64,000 bases of DNA from the NCBI GenBank assembly GCA_900111695.1, contig FOHD01000003.1:62001-126000 (forward strand). Reading direction: 5' to 3'. Below the pieces are notes generated by a model. That model did not search any database. It was not told where the DNA came from and worked only from the letters and a program-made list of their open reading frames with translations. Source of the stretch: Olsenella sp. KH3B4. Lineage in GTDB: Bacteria; Actinomycetota; Coriobacteriia; Coriobacteriales; Atopobiaceae. Numbering within the stretch: the first letter of the stretch is position 1; each line of letters begins with the position of its first letter. Shown piece by piece: positions 6,945-14,936 of the stretch. The translations under genes and the position numbers were made by a program.

Positions 6945-9944
6945 ATGGCCCATTCGAGGAGAGACGTTCGGCGCGATGTCGGGAGGAGGTCGGCGACGCC
7001 AGGAGCGCACCTGACGCGCAAGAAGGTCTTCTTTGCGCTTGCCGTTGCGTTCATGGTTGCCGTGATGGTCGTGGGGTTCATTCTCGAGAACAGCGTAAGC
7101 CCCGTTGTCACGAGGCTCTTTGGCACGCTTGTGGACAAGCCATCGGAAGAGACCGTTGCCACGACCAATGATGCGGCGCGCCAACTGGCGAACGAGGTCG
7201 AGGCCCAGGGTGCCGTCCTTCTCGCCAACGACGGGACGTTGCCGTTCTCGGATGACGTCACCAAGGTCAATGTCTTTGGCTGGGCGTCCGTCGACTGGCT
7301 GGGCGGGGGCTCGGGCTCTGGCTGCGTGACCTCGGTGGAGACGGACCTTATCTCGGCGCTCAATGATGCTGGCATTGAGACAAACACCGAGCTCACAGCC
7401 ATGTACCAGGACTTTCATGCAGCCGGGAAGCGCCCCAAGACCCTCTCGAGCAAGCCTGACGAGTCAAGTGTGCTCTACGAGCCCTCGATAACGGACCGCA
7501 CGTGCTATACGGACGAGCTTCTGAGGGACGCGCAGGCGTTCTCGGACACCGCCATCGTGGTTCTGCAGCGCTACGCAGGCGAGAGCAACGACATGCCGCT
7601 CGCGCAGTACAAGGTGGCCGAGAAGAACGGCCCCGTGGAAACGGACGCGAGCAGGACCTCGCTTGACCTCTCGACCGAGGAGGAGGCACTTCTCGCCTAT
7701 GTGGGCGCCACGTACCAGAACGTCGTCGTGGTGGTGAACTCGACGAATGCTATGGCCCTGGGTGCCCTCGATTCCACGCCTGGCATCGATGCCGTGCTGC
7801 TCGTGGGCTATACGGGCCAGTACGGCGCCGAGGTTCTGCCGCAGATCCTCAGGGGGGAGATAAATCCCTCCGGGCGCACGGCGGACACCTACGCGTACGA
7901 CTTCTCGACGGCACCCGCCTACGCCAGCGCCAGCGAGCACGTGGGTGCGTATTCCTCGGCAGATGGCCTCTATCCTGCCGACGGCACTCAGAACGGCAAC
8001 TTCTCCCTGCCCGAGGGCTATGACCAGGTTTCCTACGTTGACTACTCCGAGGGCATCTACGTGGGCTACAAGTGGTACGAGACGGCGGATGCGGAGGGCT
8101 TCTGGTCCGAAGTTGTCAATGAACACGGCGCGGGTTACCAGGGCGTGGTTCAGTATCCGTTTGGCTTTGGGCTCTCCTATACCACGTTTGACTGGGAGGT
8201 GGTTGACGCGCCGGCGCAGGGCTCCGAGCTGGGCGATGGCGCCTCGATCACGGTTCACGTTACCAATACGGGCGGCATTGCCGGGCGCGACGTAGTCGAG
8301 CTCTACTACAGCGCTCCCTACACGGCAGGCGGCATCGAGAAGAGCTCCGTGGTGCTGGGAGACTATGCCAAGACCAGCCTGCTTGCGCCGGGGGAGTCCG
8401 AGGACGTCACGCTTAGCGTGGATGCCCGTGCCATGGCAAGCTATGACTGCTACGACGCAAATGGCAACGGCTTTGAGGGGTGGGAGCTCGACCCTGGAAC
8501 CTACACGCTCACGCTACGGCACGATGCCCACACCGTGGACGACGCCGAGGGAGCGACGATTTCCCTTGAGCTCTCTGGGGGTCGGGAGTATCCCACGGAC
8601 GAGAAGACCGGGGCAGAGGTTACCAATCGCTTCACCGGCGCGGATGCCGTTGATGGCGTGAGCGCCGACGGGCAGGGTACTGGGCAGAACATCACGTACC
8701 TCTCGCGCGCGGACTTTGCGGGAACCTTCCCTGCCGTTGCATCGACGCGAGCCATGCCCGCGGGTGTCGCCGCGCTCAACCTGTACACGGACGAGGAGCG
8801 CGAGGCCGATGACGCCAGGGAGGCCGCCATGCCTGCCACGGGGGCGAGAAACGGCCTTGCTATCGAGACAAACGGTGTCATCACGGGTCTGGGGCGCAAG
8901 CTGGGGACCGACTACAACGACCTGCAATGGGATAGCCTCCTCGACCAGCTTACGGTTGCCGAGATGGAGCAGCTGGTCACCAACGCCTATTCCGGCGCCT
9001 CGGCGCTCGCCTCCGTGGGGAGGGGCTCCGAGACCCGTGAGCTGGACGGGCCGGCGCAGATCGAGAGCTTCGTGCCCACCAATCCCGGCACGGGCTTTCC
9101 CTGTGCTGTTGTCCTCGCGCAGACGTGGAACCGCGACCTGGCGCGGCAGGTGGGGCTCACCTGCGGCGAGCAAGCAGCACAGCGGGGGCTTTCTGGCTGG
9201 TATGCGCCATGCGCGAACCTCCATCGCACTCCCTTTGGTGGCCGCAACTACGAGTACTACTCCGAGGACCCCCTGCTTGTGGGGCAGACCTGCGGCAACG
9301 TGGTGGCGGGCGCGCGCGACGCCGGCGTGTACTGCTACGTCAAGCACCTGGCGCTCAACGACGGCGAGGCGTACGTCTACCGCGACGGCGTTTACACCTG
9401 GCTCTCCGAGCAGACCCTCCGCGAGGTCTACCTCGAGCCCTTCCGCGTCGTGGTGGAGGACTATGGTGGCACGGCGCTCATGAGCTCCTACAACCGCGTC
9501 GGCGCGGTGTGGGCGGGCGGCAGCGAGGCCCTGCTCACCGACGTTCTGCGTGGGGAGTGGGGGTTTACCGGCGTCGTGGTGACGGACTTTTCCGACCACC
9601 CCGCCTACATGAACGGCGACCAGATGCTGCGGCACGGCGGAGACCTCTGGATGCAGATGTCCGGCGGGTCTCTCACGTCAAACGCAAGCTCTGCCAGCTA
9701 CGTGAGCGAGCTGCGCCGCGCGACGAAGGACTTCCTCTACGCGTACCTCGATGCCCGCGTGGCAAACGAAAGCTACGTGGACGCAACGGGCGACGTCTCT
9801 GCGGCGCGGCCGAGGAACTCGACCATTACGACGCCTGGTTTGACCCTGCTCGTTGTGCTCCGCGTGGTCTCGGTGGCACTGGTGGGCCTTGCGACCTGGC
9901 GACTTGTGGCGGGCTTCAGGCTGCGGCGCACCAAGAGGGCGTGA
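6945..9944 (+). CDS. Domain-permuted glycoside hydrolase family 3 protein, membrane-anchored at both ends
   Basis: Predicted extracellular beta-glycosidase of 999 residues. A cytosolic basic N-terminus leads into a transmembrane helix (about residues 29-50). The usual GH3 C-terminal domain comes first (EAQGAVLLANDGTLPF near residue 90; SGRTADTYAYDF). A fibronectin-III-like domain follows (about 420-540). The TIM-barrel domain is last (about 650-920), with YYSEDPLLVGQ, VKHLALNDGEAY and the nucleophile segment VVVTDFSDH (Asp881). A second hydrophobic helix (about 965-985) ends in RLRRTKRA. Permuted GH3 enzymes are known, for example a Ruminococcus beta-glucosidase. Two anchors would place both termini in the cytosol and the enzyme outside. 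The substrate is not evident. The gene follows the fructose operon with a 56-bp gap. Confidence 0.88.
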   Translation: MAHSRRDVRRDVGRRSATPGAHLTRKKVFFALAVAFMVAVMVVGFILENSVSPVVTRLFGTLVDKPSEETVATTNDAARQLANEVEAQGAVLLANDGTLPFSDDVTKVNVFGWASVDWLGGGSGSGCVTSVETDLISALNDAGIETNTELTAMYQDFHAAGKRPKTLSSKPDESSVLYEPSITDRTCYTDELLRDAQAFSDTAIVVLQRYAGESNDMPLAQYKVAEKNGPVETDASRTSLDLSTEEEALLAYVGATYQNVVVVVNSTNAMALGALDSTPGIDAVLLVGYTGQYGAEVLPQILRGEINPSGRTADTYAYDFSTAPAYASASEHVGAYSSADGLYPADGTQNGNFSLPEGYDQVSYVDYSEGIYVGYKWYETADAEGFWSEVVNEHGAGYQGVVQYPFGFGLSYTTFDWEVVDAPAQGSELGDGASITVHVTNTGGIAGRDVVELYYSAPYTAGGIEKSSVVLGDYAKTSLLAPGESEDVTLSVDARAMASYDCYDANGNGFEGWELDPGTYTLTLRHDAHTVDDAEGATISLELSGGREYPTDEKTGAEVTNRFTGADAVDGVSADGQGTGQNITYLSRADFAGTFPAVASTRAMPAGVAALNLYTDEEREADDAREAAMPATGARNGLAIETNGVITGLGRKLGTDYNDLQWDSLLDQLTVAEMEQLVTNAYSGASALASVGRGSETRELDGPAQIESFVPTNPGTGFPCAVVLAQTWNRDLARQVGLTCGEQAAQRGLSGWYAPCANLHRTPFGGRNYEYYSEDPLLVGQTCGNVVAGARDAGVYCYVKHLALNDGEAYVYRDGVYTWLSEQTLREVYLEPFRVVVEDYGGTALMSSYNRVGAVWAGGSEALLTDVLRGEWGFTGVVVTDFSDHPAYMNGDQMLRHGGDLWMQMSGGSLTSNASSASYVSELRRATKDFLYAYLDARVANESYVDATGDVSAARPRNSTITTPGLTLLVVLRVVSVALVGLATWRLVAGFRLRRTKRA

Positions 9945-9965
9945 GCGGGCGAGAGCAACGCCCGC
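9945..9965 (+). terminator. Hairpin directly after the GH3 gene
   Basis: GCGGGCG and CGCCCGC pair around a 7-base loop immediately after the stop codon. No U-tract follows, so it is only a weak or factor-assisted terminator. The remaining sequence up to 10138 shows nothing I recognise. Confidence 0.35.
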
Positions 9966-10138
9966 ATGGGCGGCGATTCTGCTGCAGGGGAGCCCCGCGT
10001 GTCTCGTCGCCCCGAAATTGGGCGAAATTATTGCGCGATTTTCTTAGCCGAGAAGGTCTCAACTGGGCAAATACAAGTGATGCCAGGAAAAACGCGCAAT
10101 AACTGAGAAGGACGAGTAACCTGTGCTGCAGACAAGAA

Positions 10139-10169
10139 GCGGCCCGGACGACAATGCCGTCCGGGCCGC
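10139..10169 (-). terminator. Terminator of the leftward aldolase gene
   Basis: A perfect 12-bp stem (GCGGCCCGGACG paired with CGTCCGGGCCGC) surrounds a 7-base loop, 20 bp past the aldolase stop. On the minus strand it is followed by TTCTTGT, a moderate U-tract. Confidence 0.7.
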
Positions 10170-10189
10170 CCGTCAATCTGTACGTGCGA

Positions 10190-11041
10190 CTACGCCTTGT
10201 TGGTGGAGCCCAGGTTGTCCATATGGGAGGTAACGACCTTGTAGATCTCCTCCATGCCCGGCTTCGAGGGCTTCTTGGGGTCGAAGTTGTTGGGGTTCTC
10301 GGCCATGTAGCCCATGAAGCCACGGGTGAACGCCTGGCGCAGCTCGGTGGCGTAGTTCACCTTGCAGATGCCGTTCTGGATGGCCTCGGCAACCTGGTCG
10401 TCAGGCACGCCCGAGGTGCCGTGAAGAACCAGCGGCACGTCGACGCGGTTGCGAATCTCCTTGAGGATGCCCTGCTCGATGTGCGGCGTGCCCTTGTAGA
10501 CGCCGTGCGCCGTGCCCACGCCAACGGCGAGCGAGCTGCACTTGGTGCGGTTGACAAACTCCTCGGCCTCATCGGGGTCGGTGTAGGGGTTCTCGCCCTT
10601 GACTGCCGGGCCGTCGTCCTCCTTGCCGCCAACCTTGCCGAGCTCCGCCTCAACAGGGATGCCCATAGCGATGGCGACCTTGGTCACGCTCTCGGTGAGA
10701 GCCATGTTGTCCTCGAAGGGAACGTGGGAGCCGTCGATCATGACGGAGGTGTAGCCGGCACGCAGGGCCTGCATGCAGCGGTCGAAGCCGTCGCCATGGT
10801 CGAGGTGCAGCGCCACGGGGACGCTTGCGGCGTCGGCAGCCACGCGAACCATGGCGGCAAAGTAGTCGAGGTTGGCGTACTTGATGGTGCCCGGCGTGGT
10901 CTGCATGATGACGGGGGAGTGCTTGTCCTCGGCGGCCTTGATGACGGCCATCACAAACTCGAGGTTCTCCACGTTGAACGCACCCACGGCATAGTGGCCA
11001 GCCTGGGCGTCGAGCAGCATTTCCTTGGTTGTGACAAGCAT
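10190..11041 (-). CDS. Class II ketose-bisphosphate aldolase (tagatose-1,6-bisphosphate aldolase type)
   Basis: Zinc-dependent aldolase giving dihydroxyacetone phosphate and glyceraldehyde-3-phosphate. The 283-residue barrel has HLDHGDGF, GTAHGVYKG and LHGTSGVPD, the zinc- and phosphate-binding segments of the GatY/KbaY/FbaA family. It starts with MLVTTKEMLLDAQ. Its neighbourhood (tagatose-6-P-type kinase, AgaS-like isomerase, NagA-like deacetylase, mannose-family PTS) favours tagatose-1,6-bisphosphate as substrate. Fructose-1,6-bisphosphate is equally compatible with the sequence, and the enzyme may serve both. It is transcribed leftward, divergent from a DeoR gene. Confidence 0.9.
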   Translation of the reverse strand: MLVTTKEMLLDAQAGHYAVGAFNVENLEFVMAVIKAAEDKHSPVIMQTTPGTIKYANLDYFAAMVRVAADAASVPVALHLDHGDGFDRCMQALRAGYTSVMIDGSHVPFEDNMALTESVTKVAIAMGIPVEAELGKVGGKEDDGPAVKGENPYTDPDEAEEFVNRTKCSSLAVGVGTAHGVYKGTPHIEQGILKEIRNRVDVPLVLHGTSGVPDDQVAEAIQNGICKVNYATELRQAFTRGFMGYMAENPNNFDPKKPSKPGMEEIYKVVTSHMDNLGSTNKA

Positions 11042-11372
11042 CGCGCTCTCCCTTCACGTTCCCACGGGCTGTGCCGTGGGGCTTCCTTATCTGCAACGCG
11101 ATTGTATCGTGCCTGCTTGCAGACGTGGTCTTGGGCAAATGGCGGTACTGGTCAGCAACGAAAAGCGAGCGTAAGCGCCCGACGCACCTCGCTGTCCCTA
11201 CGGGCTTCTCAGAGCTTTCCAAAACGCAGAAAAGAAAGAAATATGCTTGTGATATCTTGCTTTTAGACAAAGAGAAGGAAACACATTTTGCACACATGCG
11301 TAGTGGGATTGATTTGCCGGGCAGTGGGATTGATTTGCCGGGCAACTTAATCCCGCGGGCGAGGAGGAGCAC
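11042..11372. promoter_or_regulatory. Divergent promoter region between the aldolase and DeoR genes
   Basis: This 331-bp region is AT-richer than its surroundings. It contains half-sites GTGGTCT (11125-11131) and ACTGGTC (11147-11153), which match one arm of the DasR/NagR-type operator, and a tandem 21-bp repeat next to the DeoR gene (listed separately). No complete small gene is visible. Confidence 0.4.
11302..11343 (+). repeat. Tandem 21-bp direct repeat upstream of the DeoR gene
   Basis: Two perfect, directly adjacent copies of a 21-base unit beginning AGTGGGATTGATTTGCC occupy 11302-11322 and 11323-11343. TTAATCCC follows, which can pair with GGGATT of either copy. The repeat ends about 30 bp before the start codon and overlaps the likely promoter. 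It could be a tandem operator for the DeoR protein. Confidence 0.85.
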
Positions 11373-12149
11373 ATGACCGAGTTCGCCGAGGAGAGGCGCG
11401 CGGCAATTCTCTCCATGCTCGAGAGGAACTCGTCCGTCCAGGTGGCAGAGGTGGCCGATGCCCTGGGCGTGTCACGCGTCACCGCACGAGCAGACCTTGA
11501 CGCCCTTGCACGCGACGGCAAGCTGCGTCGCACGCACGGCGGGGCGGTATCGCTCTCGCGCACGCTCACGGTCTCGATCCAGGACCTGCGCGTCAACGTG
11601 AACGTGGAGGCCAAGCGAGCCATCGCCCGCGTGGCCGCGACGTTTGTGCAGCCGGGGCAGTCCGTGCTCGTCGACACGGGGACAACCGGCCTCGAGCTCG
11701 TGCGCGCCCTGGGGGAGCGCGGCGAGGTGACCATCGTGACCGCCGACCTCACCATCGCCGACTACGTAGACCGGTCCATGCCCTCGGCCGAAGTGGTGCT
11801 TTTGGGCGGGGCGCTGCGCAAGGGCCACCGTTACACCTCGGGGGCTGTGGCGGTGCAGGCCCTCTCCATGCTCCGGCCCGACGTCGCCTTCGTGTGTCCC
11901 ACGGCCTTCGCCCCCGGCCGCGGCTTCATGACCGGCTACGAGGGCATGGCCGAGCTCAAGCGGGCCTTTCTCGCCTGCGCGGGCATGACCTGCGTACTCA
12001 TGGATGCAAGCAAGGTGGGCGCCCGCGGACTCTTCTTCTTTGGCGATGTGGGCGACGCTGACGTCATAGTGATGGAGAAAGACCCCGAGGGAGCCGTCGC
12101 CGGCTGCCTCGAGGACGTGCCCACCCGGCTGCTTCTGGCGGGGGAGTAG
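11373..12149 (+). CDS. DeoR-family transcriptional regulator
   Basis: Predicted sugar-phosphate-responsive repressor of 258 residues. The N-terminal helix-turn-helix includes VQVAEVADALGVSRVTARADLD and the family signature LRRTHGGAV. The C-terminal DeoR sensor domain includes VDTGTTGLELV and MDASKVGARG. The start at 11373 is preceded by GAGGAGGAG. It lies between the leftward aldolase (divergent) and the leftward tagatose-6-P-type kinase (convergent, 28 bp away). It is therefore placed to control these two pathway genes separately from the GntR regulator of the PTS operon. Effector unknown. Confidence 0.9.
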   Translation: MTEFAEERRAAILSMLERNSSVQVAEVADALGVSRVTARADLDALARDGKLRRTHGGAVSLSRTLTVSIQDLRVNVNVEAKRAIARVAATFVQPGQSVLVDTGTTGLELVRALGERGEVTIVTADLTIADYVDRSMPSAEVVLLGGALRKGHRYTSGAVAVQALSMLRPDVAFVCPTAFAPGRGFMTGYEGMAELKRAFLACAGMTCVLMDASKVGARGLFFFGDVGDADVIVMEKDPEGAVAGCLEDVPTRLLLAGE

Positions 12150-12177
12150 GGCGAGAAGAACGTACCTTCCGCGCCGC

Positions 12178-13110
12178 CTACGCCACGCGCTCCACGCGGG
12201 TGGCGTCCATGAGCCCGCGGGCGACCTCCATGTCAAAGTGTCCGGTCGACGCGGACATGCAGTTGGCGCTTGCGCAGGCCATCGCGTAGCGCAGCTGCTC
12301 GGCGGGCTCCAGGCCGCGCGCCATGGCAACGGCAAAGGCGCCAACCATGGTGTCGCCGGCGCCCACGGGGTTCACGACCTCGATCTTGGGCGCGATGCCG
12401 CGGAAGGTCCCGGCGTTGCATGCCATCACGGCTCCGTCGCCGCCGAGCGAGACCACCACCTGCGCAATGCCGCGTTCGTGAAGCTCGCGCGCCGCCTCGA
12501 AGACCTCGTCAACCGAGGAGACCGTGCGTCCTAGGATCTGACCCATCTCGTCCGTATTGGGTTTCACCATGCTGGGACACGCGTCGATGCTCGCCTTGAG
12601 CGTGGCGCCGGAGGTGTCGAGGATGCACGGCTTTCCCTGCGAGCGGACCAGCTTGATGAGACGCACGTACGTGTCTGCGGGCAGGCCCTTGGGGAAGCTG
12701 CCGCTCATGGTTACCACGTCGGCGCACGAGACAAGCGAAGAGAGACGTTCCTCGAGGGCGGCAAGCTCCGTGGCTGTCACCTCTCGGCCGGGCTCCAGGA
12801 ACTCGGTGGAGAGCCCATCGGGCTCGAGCACGTTCACGCAGCAACGCGTCTCGGTTGCCACCTCGACAAAATCGTGGGGAATGCCATCGCGGTCAAGCAA
12901 CTCGCAGAGGAGTCGCCCGTTGTTGCCACCAACAAAGCCAGTCGCGAGGACCTCCTCGCCGCACGTGGCAACAGAGCGCGACGCGTTGAGGCCCTTGCCG
13001 CCCGCGTTGTCGATGCACTCCGCCACGCGCATGACGGTGCCGCGCTCGAGGTTGGAAGCGATGCGATATGCCTTATCGATGGAGGTATTAAGCGTAACGG
13101 TGAGAATCAT
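12178..13110 (-). CDS. PfkB-family kinase, tagatose-6-phosphate kinase/1-phosphofructokinase type
   Basis: Phosphorylates a ketohexose phosphate at C1, probably tagatose-6-phosphate to tagatose-1,6-bisphosphate. The 310-residue product has the LacC-type start MILTVTLNTSIDKAY, the NAGGKGLNASRS motif and the C-terminal VGAGDTMVGAFA with the catalytic Asp. The ATG at 13110 follows AGAGGAA; a longer frame starting 10 codons earlier lacks an SD. It is divergent from the Aga-type PTS operon and convergent with the DeoR gene. The assignment to tagatose-6-P rests on the neighbouring AgaS-like isomerase. Confidence 0.85.
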   Translation of the reverse strand: MILTVTLNTSIDKAYRIASNLERGTVMRVAECIDNAGGKGLNASRSVATCGEEVLATGFVGGNNGRLLCELLDRDGIPHDFVEVATETRCCVNVLEPDGLSTEFLEPGREVTATELAALEERLSSLVSCADVVTMSGSFPKGLPADTYVRLIKLVRSQGKPCILDTSGATLKASIDACPSMVKPNTDEMGQILGRTVSSVDEVFEAARELHERGIAQVVVSLGGDGAVMACNAGTFRGIAPKIEVVNPVGAGDTMVGAFAVAMARGLEPAEQLRYAMACASANCMSASTGHFDMEVARGLMDATRVERVA

Positions 13111-13518
13111 GGTGTTCCTCTCTGCAACCCTGGGGTGCAATATAGATACCAGTTCCTGAAAATAACAAACCGGACCTATGAGTTTTGTCCTTTGGTAACA
13201 ACCACTGGATATACCAGAAATCTAACGTATCTATGCGAGAAAAACTCCGTCAGGGTATGCTGGTATCGATAAATTGGTACCACTACCTGCGATAACACGC
13301 CGTGACCGTAATGAATTCAACCGCAAGCGGCATTCAAGAAATAATAACCAAGTTTTCTCTGGACTAAATGCGGAGGTCTTGTAAAGTAGCCGTAGTTGAA
13401 ATGTGGTAGTAACCAGTAACCGAGAAGCACGACGGGCGTAACAAAGAGGTTCCTTGTTGGAACCAAAAGTCTTCTAGCCTAGAGAGCGTTACGAAGACCC
13501 CGTCAGAGGAGGACTTGC
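13111..13518. promoter_or_regulatory. Regulatory region between the tagatose kinase and the Aga-type PTS operon
   Basis: This is a 408-bp AT-rich divergent region with many TGGTA/TACCA half-sites: TACCAG at 13147, TGGTA at 13193, CTGG-ATATA-CCAG at 13205-13217, TGGTA at 13261, palindrome TGGTACCA at 13275-13282, and TGGT-AGTA-ACCA at 13404-13415. Such clustering suggests several binding sites for one regulator, most likely the GntR/UTRA protein encoded at 16977. No open reading frame is credible here. Confidence 0.6.
13403..13417. promoter_or_regulatory. DasR/NagR-like operator upstream of the PTS operon
   Basis: Read on the minus strand the site is ACTGGT-TACT-ACCAC. The arms match the published DasR consensus ACTGGTCTAGACCACT; the central four bases differ. 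It lies about 100 bp before the EIIA start codon. HutC/UTRA-type regulators of amino-sugar genes bind this type of sequence, and one is encoded in the same operon. Confidence 0.6.
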
Positions 13519-13950
13519 ATGGTCGGATTTGTGCTCACTGGTCACGGAGACTTTTCCGTTGGTCTCGACAGTTCCGTCAAGATGATTGCGGGCTCGCAGG
13601 AGGAGTTCGACGTAGTGCCGTTCCACGAGGACGAGGCAGGCGAGTTCCCCCAGAAGCTGGCGGACGCCATTGCCGCCTCCGCCGAGAGGAACGACGGTGT
13701 GATTGTCTTCTGCGACCTCATGGGTGGCACGCCGTTCAACCAGGCCATGATGAACACGCAGCTTGTTCCTGGCGTCGAGGTCATCGCGGGCACCAACCTG
13801 CCCATGCTCCTCGAGGTCCTCACCACCCGCACGCCCGAGTCCACCACGCAGGAGCTCATCGACTGCGCGGTTGAGGCCGGCAAGCAGGGCGTCGTCCACA
13901 TGGTCCTCACCGTTGACGACGAGCCCGACTCCGACGACCTGGGCCTGTAA
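13519..13950 (+). CDS. PTS mannose-family EIIA (first system)
   Basis: Cytosolic phosphoryl carrier of a mannose/N-acetylgalactosamine-family PTS. The 143 residues form one EIIA-Man domain with the phospho-histidine in VLTGHGDF (His9) and the conserved FCDLMGGTPFN loop. The start follows GAGGAGGACTTGC. Its stop codon overlaps the YajC start by one base, indicating translational coupling. Confidence 0.93.
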   Translation: MVGFVLTGHGDFSVGLDSSVKMIAGSQEEFDVVPFHEDEAGEFPQKLADAIAASAERNDGVIVFCDLMGGTPFNQAMMNTQLVPGVEVIAGTNLPMLLEVLTTRTPESTTQELIDCAVEAGKQGVVHMVLTVDDEPDSDDLGL

Positions 13951-14234
13951 TGGACTTCTGGCAGAACGTGCTTGCAGCCTGCGCGGCGCTGCTCATTCTC
14001 ATCGCCATCATGGGCGTTGTCTATGCGATCTACAGCGCGGTAAAGGCAAACAAGCAGAAGGCCTACTTCGCCGAGCTCCATGCCAACCTCAAGGTTGGGC
14101 AGCGCGTCGCCTTTGCGGGTGGTCTCTTTGGCAAGGTAGTCCGTGTGGGCGAGGAGACCTGTGACGTCGAGGTCAAGTCCGGTGCGGTCGTGGAGGTCTC
14201 GAGGTACGCAATCCAGGAGATCTCAAAGAAGTAG
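13950..14234 (+). CDS. yajC: YajC-family small membrane protein inside the PTS operon
   Basis: 94-residue protein with one N-terminal transmembrane helix (about residues 7-27) and a cytosolic domain. The domain has LKVGQRVAFAGGLFGKVVRV, the hallmark of YajC, the accessory subunit of the SecDF-YajC complex. Here it is translationally coupled to EIIA (TAATG overlap) and followed by EIIB, with no secD or secF nearby. YajC-like genes also occur in streptococcal amino-sugar or hyaluronate-related PTS operons. A role in assembly or stability of the PTS membrane complex is therefore an inference. The chromosomal yajC proper may lie elsewhere. Confidence 0.85.
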   Translation: MDFWQNVLAACAALLILIAIMGVVYAIYSAVKANKQKAYFAELHANLKVGQRVAFAGGLFGKVVRVGEETCDVEVKSGAVVEVSRYAIQEISKK

Positions 14235-14328
14235 GTCGTGTCATCGCAAGCCAGTTGGCCCGTCCGTAGTTTGAAGGAAAACTCTCGCCTGCAGATATGC
14301 GAGCGAGTACGAGAAAGGGGAAGCAAGC

Positions 14329-14811
14329 ATGGCTGAGCCCAACATTCTTCTTACCAGGATCGACAACCGCCTGATTCACGGCCAGGTCGCCACCCAGTGG
14401 ACAAGCACCATCGGCGCAAACCTGATCCTCGTCGCCAACGATGAGGTTGCCGGCAACAAGATGCGCCAGAAGCTCATGGACATGGCCGCGCCTCAGGGCG
14501 TTGCTACCAGGTACTTCTCCATCCAGAAGACCATTGACGTTATCCACAAGGCCGCTGCTCGCCAGCACATCTTCCTCATTGTCGAGAACCCCGAGGACGC
14601 ACTTCGCCTCGTCAAGGGCGGCGTGCCTATCAAGAAGCTCAACATCGGCAACATGCACATGTCCGAGGGCAAGCGTCAGGTTGCAACCTCCGTCGCCGTG
14701 AACGACGAGGACGTTGCCGCCTTCCGCGCGCTCCAGGACGCGGGCGTGGAGCTCTCGATTCAGCGCGTGCCCAGCACGCCGGTCGAGCCTACGGCAAAGC
14801 TCTTCGAGTAG
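14329..14811 (+). CDS. PTS mannose-family EIIB (first system)
   Basis: 160-residue cytosolic phosphotransfer protein. The phospho-histidine motif is LLTRIDNRLIHGQVATQW (His17). The closing region IKKLNIGNMHMSEGKRQV is typical of sorbose/N-acetylgalactosamine EIIB proteins. The start codon is preceded by AAAGGGGAAGC. A stable hairpin separates it from the EIIC gene. Confidence 0.93.
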   Translation: MAEPNILLTRIDNRLIHGQVATQWTSTIGANLILVANDEVAGNKMRQKLMDMAAPQGVATRYFSIQKTIDVIHKAAARQHIFLIVENPEDALRLVKGGVPIKKLNIGNMHMSEGKRQVATSVAVNDEDVAAFRALQDAGVELSIQRVPSTPVEPTAKLFE

Positions 14812-14850
14812 CCATCTAGCGCTTTTCGCAACAACTTAGTTTGGTCGTGC

Positions 14851-14871
14851 GCACCCGTGAGGGACGGGTGC
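14851..14871 (+). other. Stable hairpin between EIIB and EIIC genes
   Basis: GCACCCGT and ACGGGTGC form a perfect 8-bp stem around GAGGG, 65 bp before the EIIC start. No U-tract follows. It could protect or process the polycistronic mRNA and so adjust soluble versus membrane subunit levels. Confidence 0.55.
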
Positions 14872-14936
14872 TAGCGATAGCTCTATCTCTATCCGTGGCA
14901 CGTGGTACTAGGAACCATAGGAAAGGAGGAACAAGG

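Noticed and set aside
13950..14234. Interpretation of the YajC gene as evidence of a secDF locus
   Set aside because: Neighbours on both sides are PTS subunits and no secD or secF is present.
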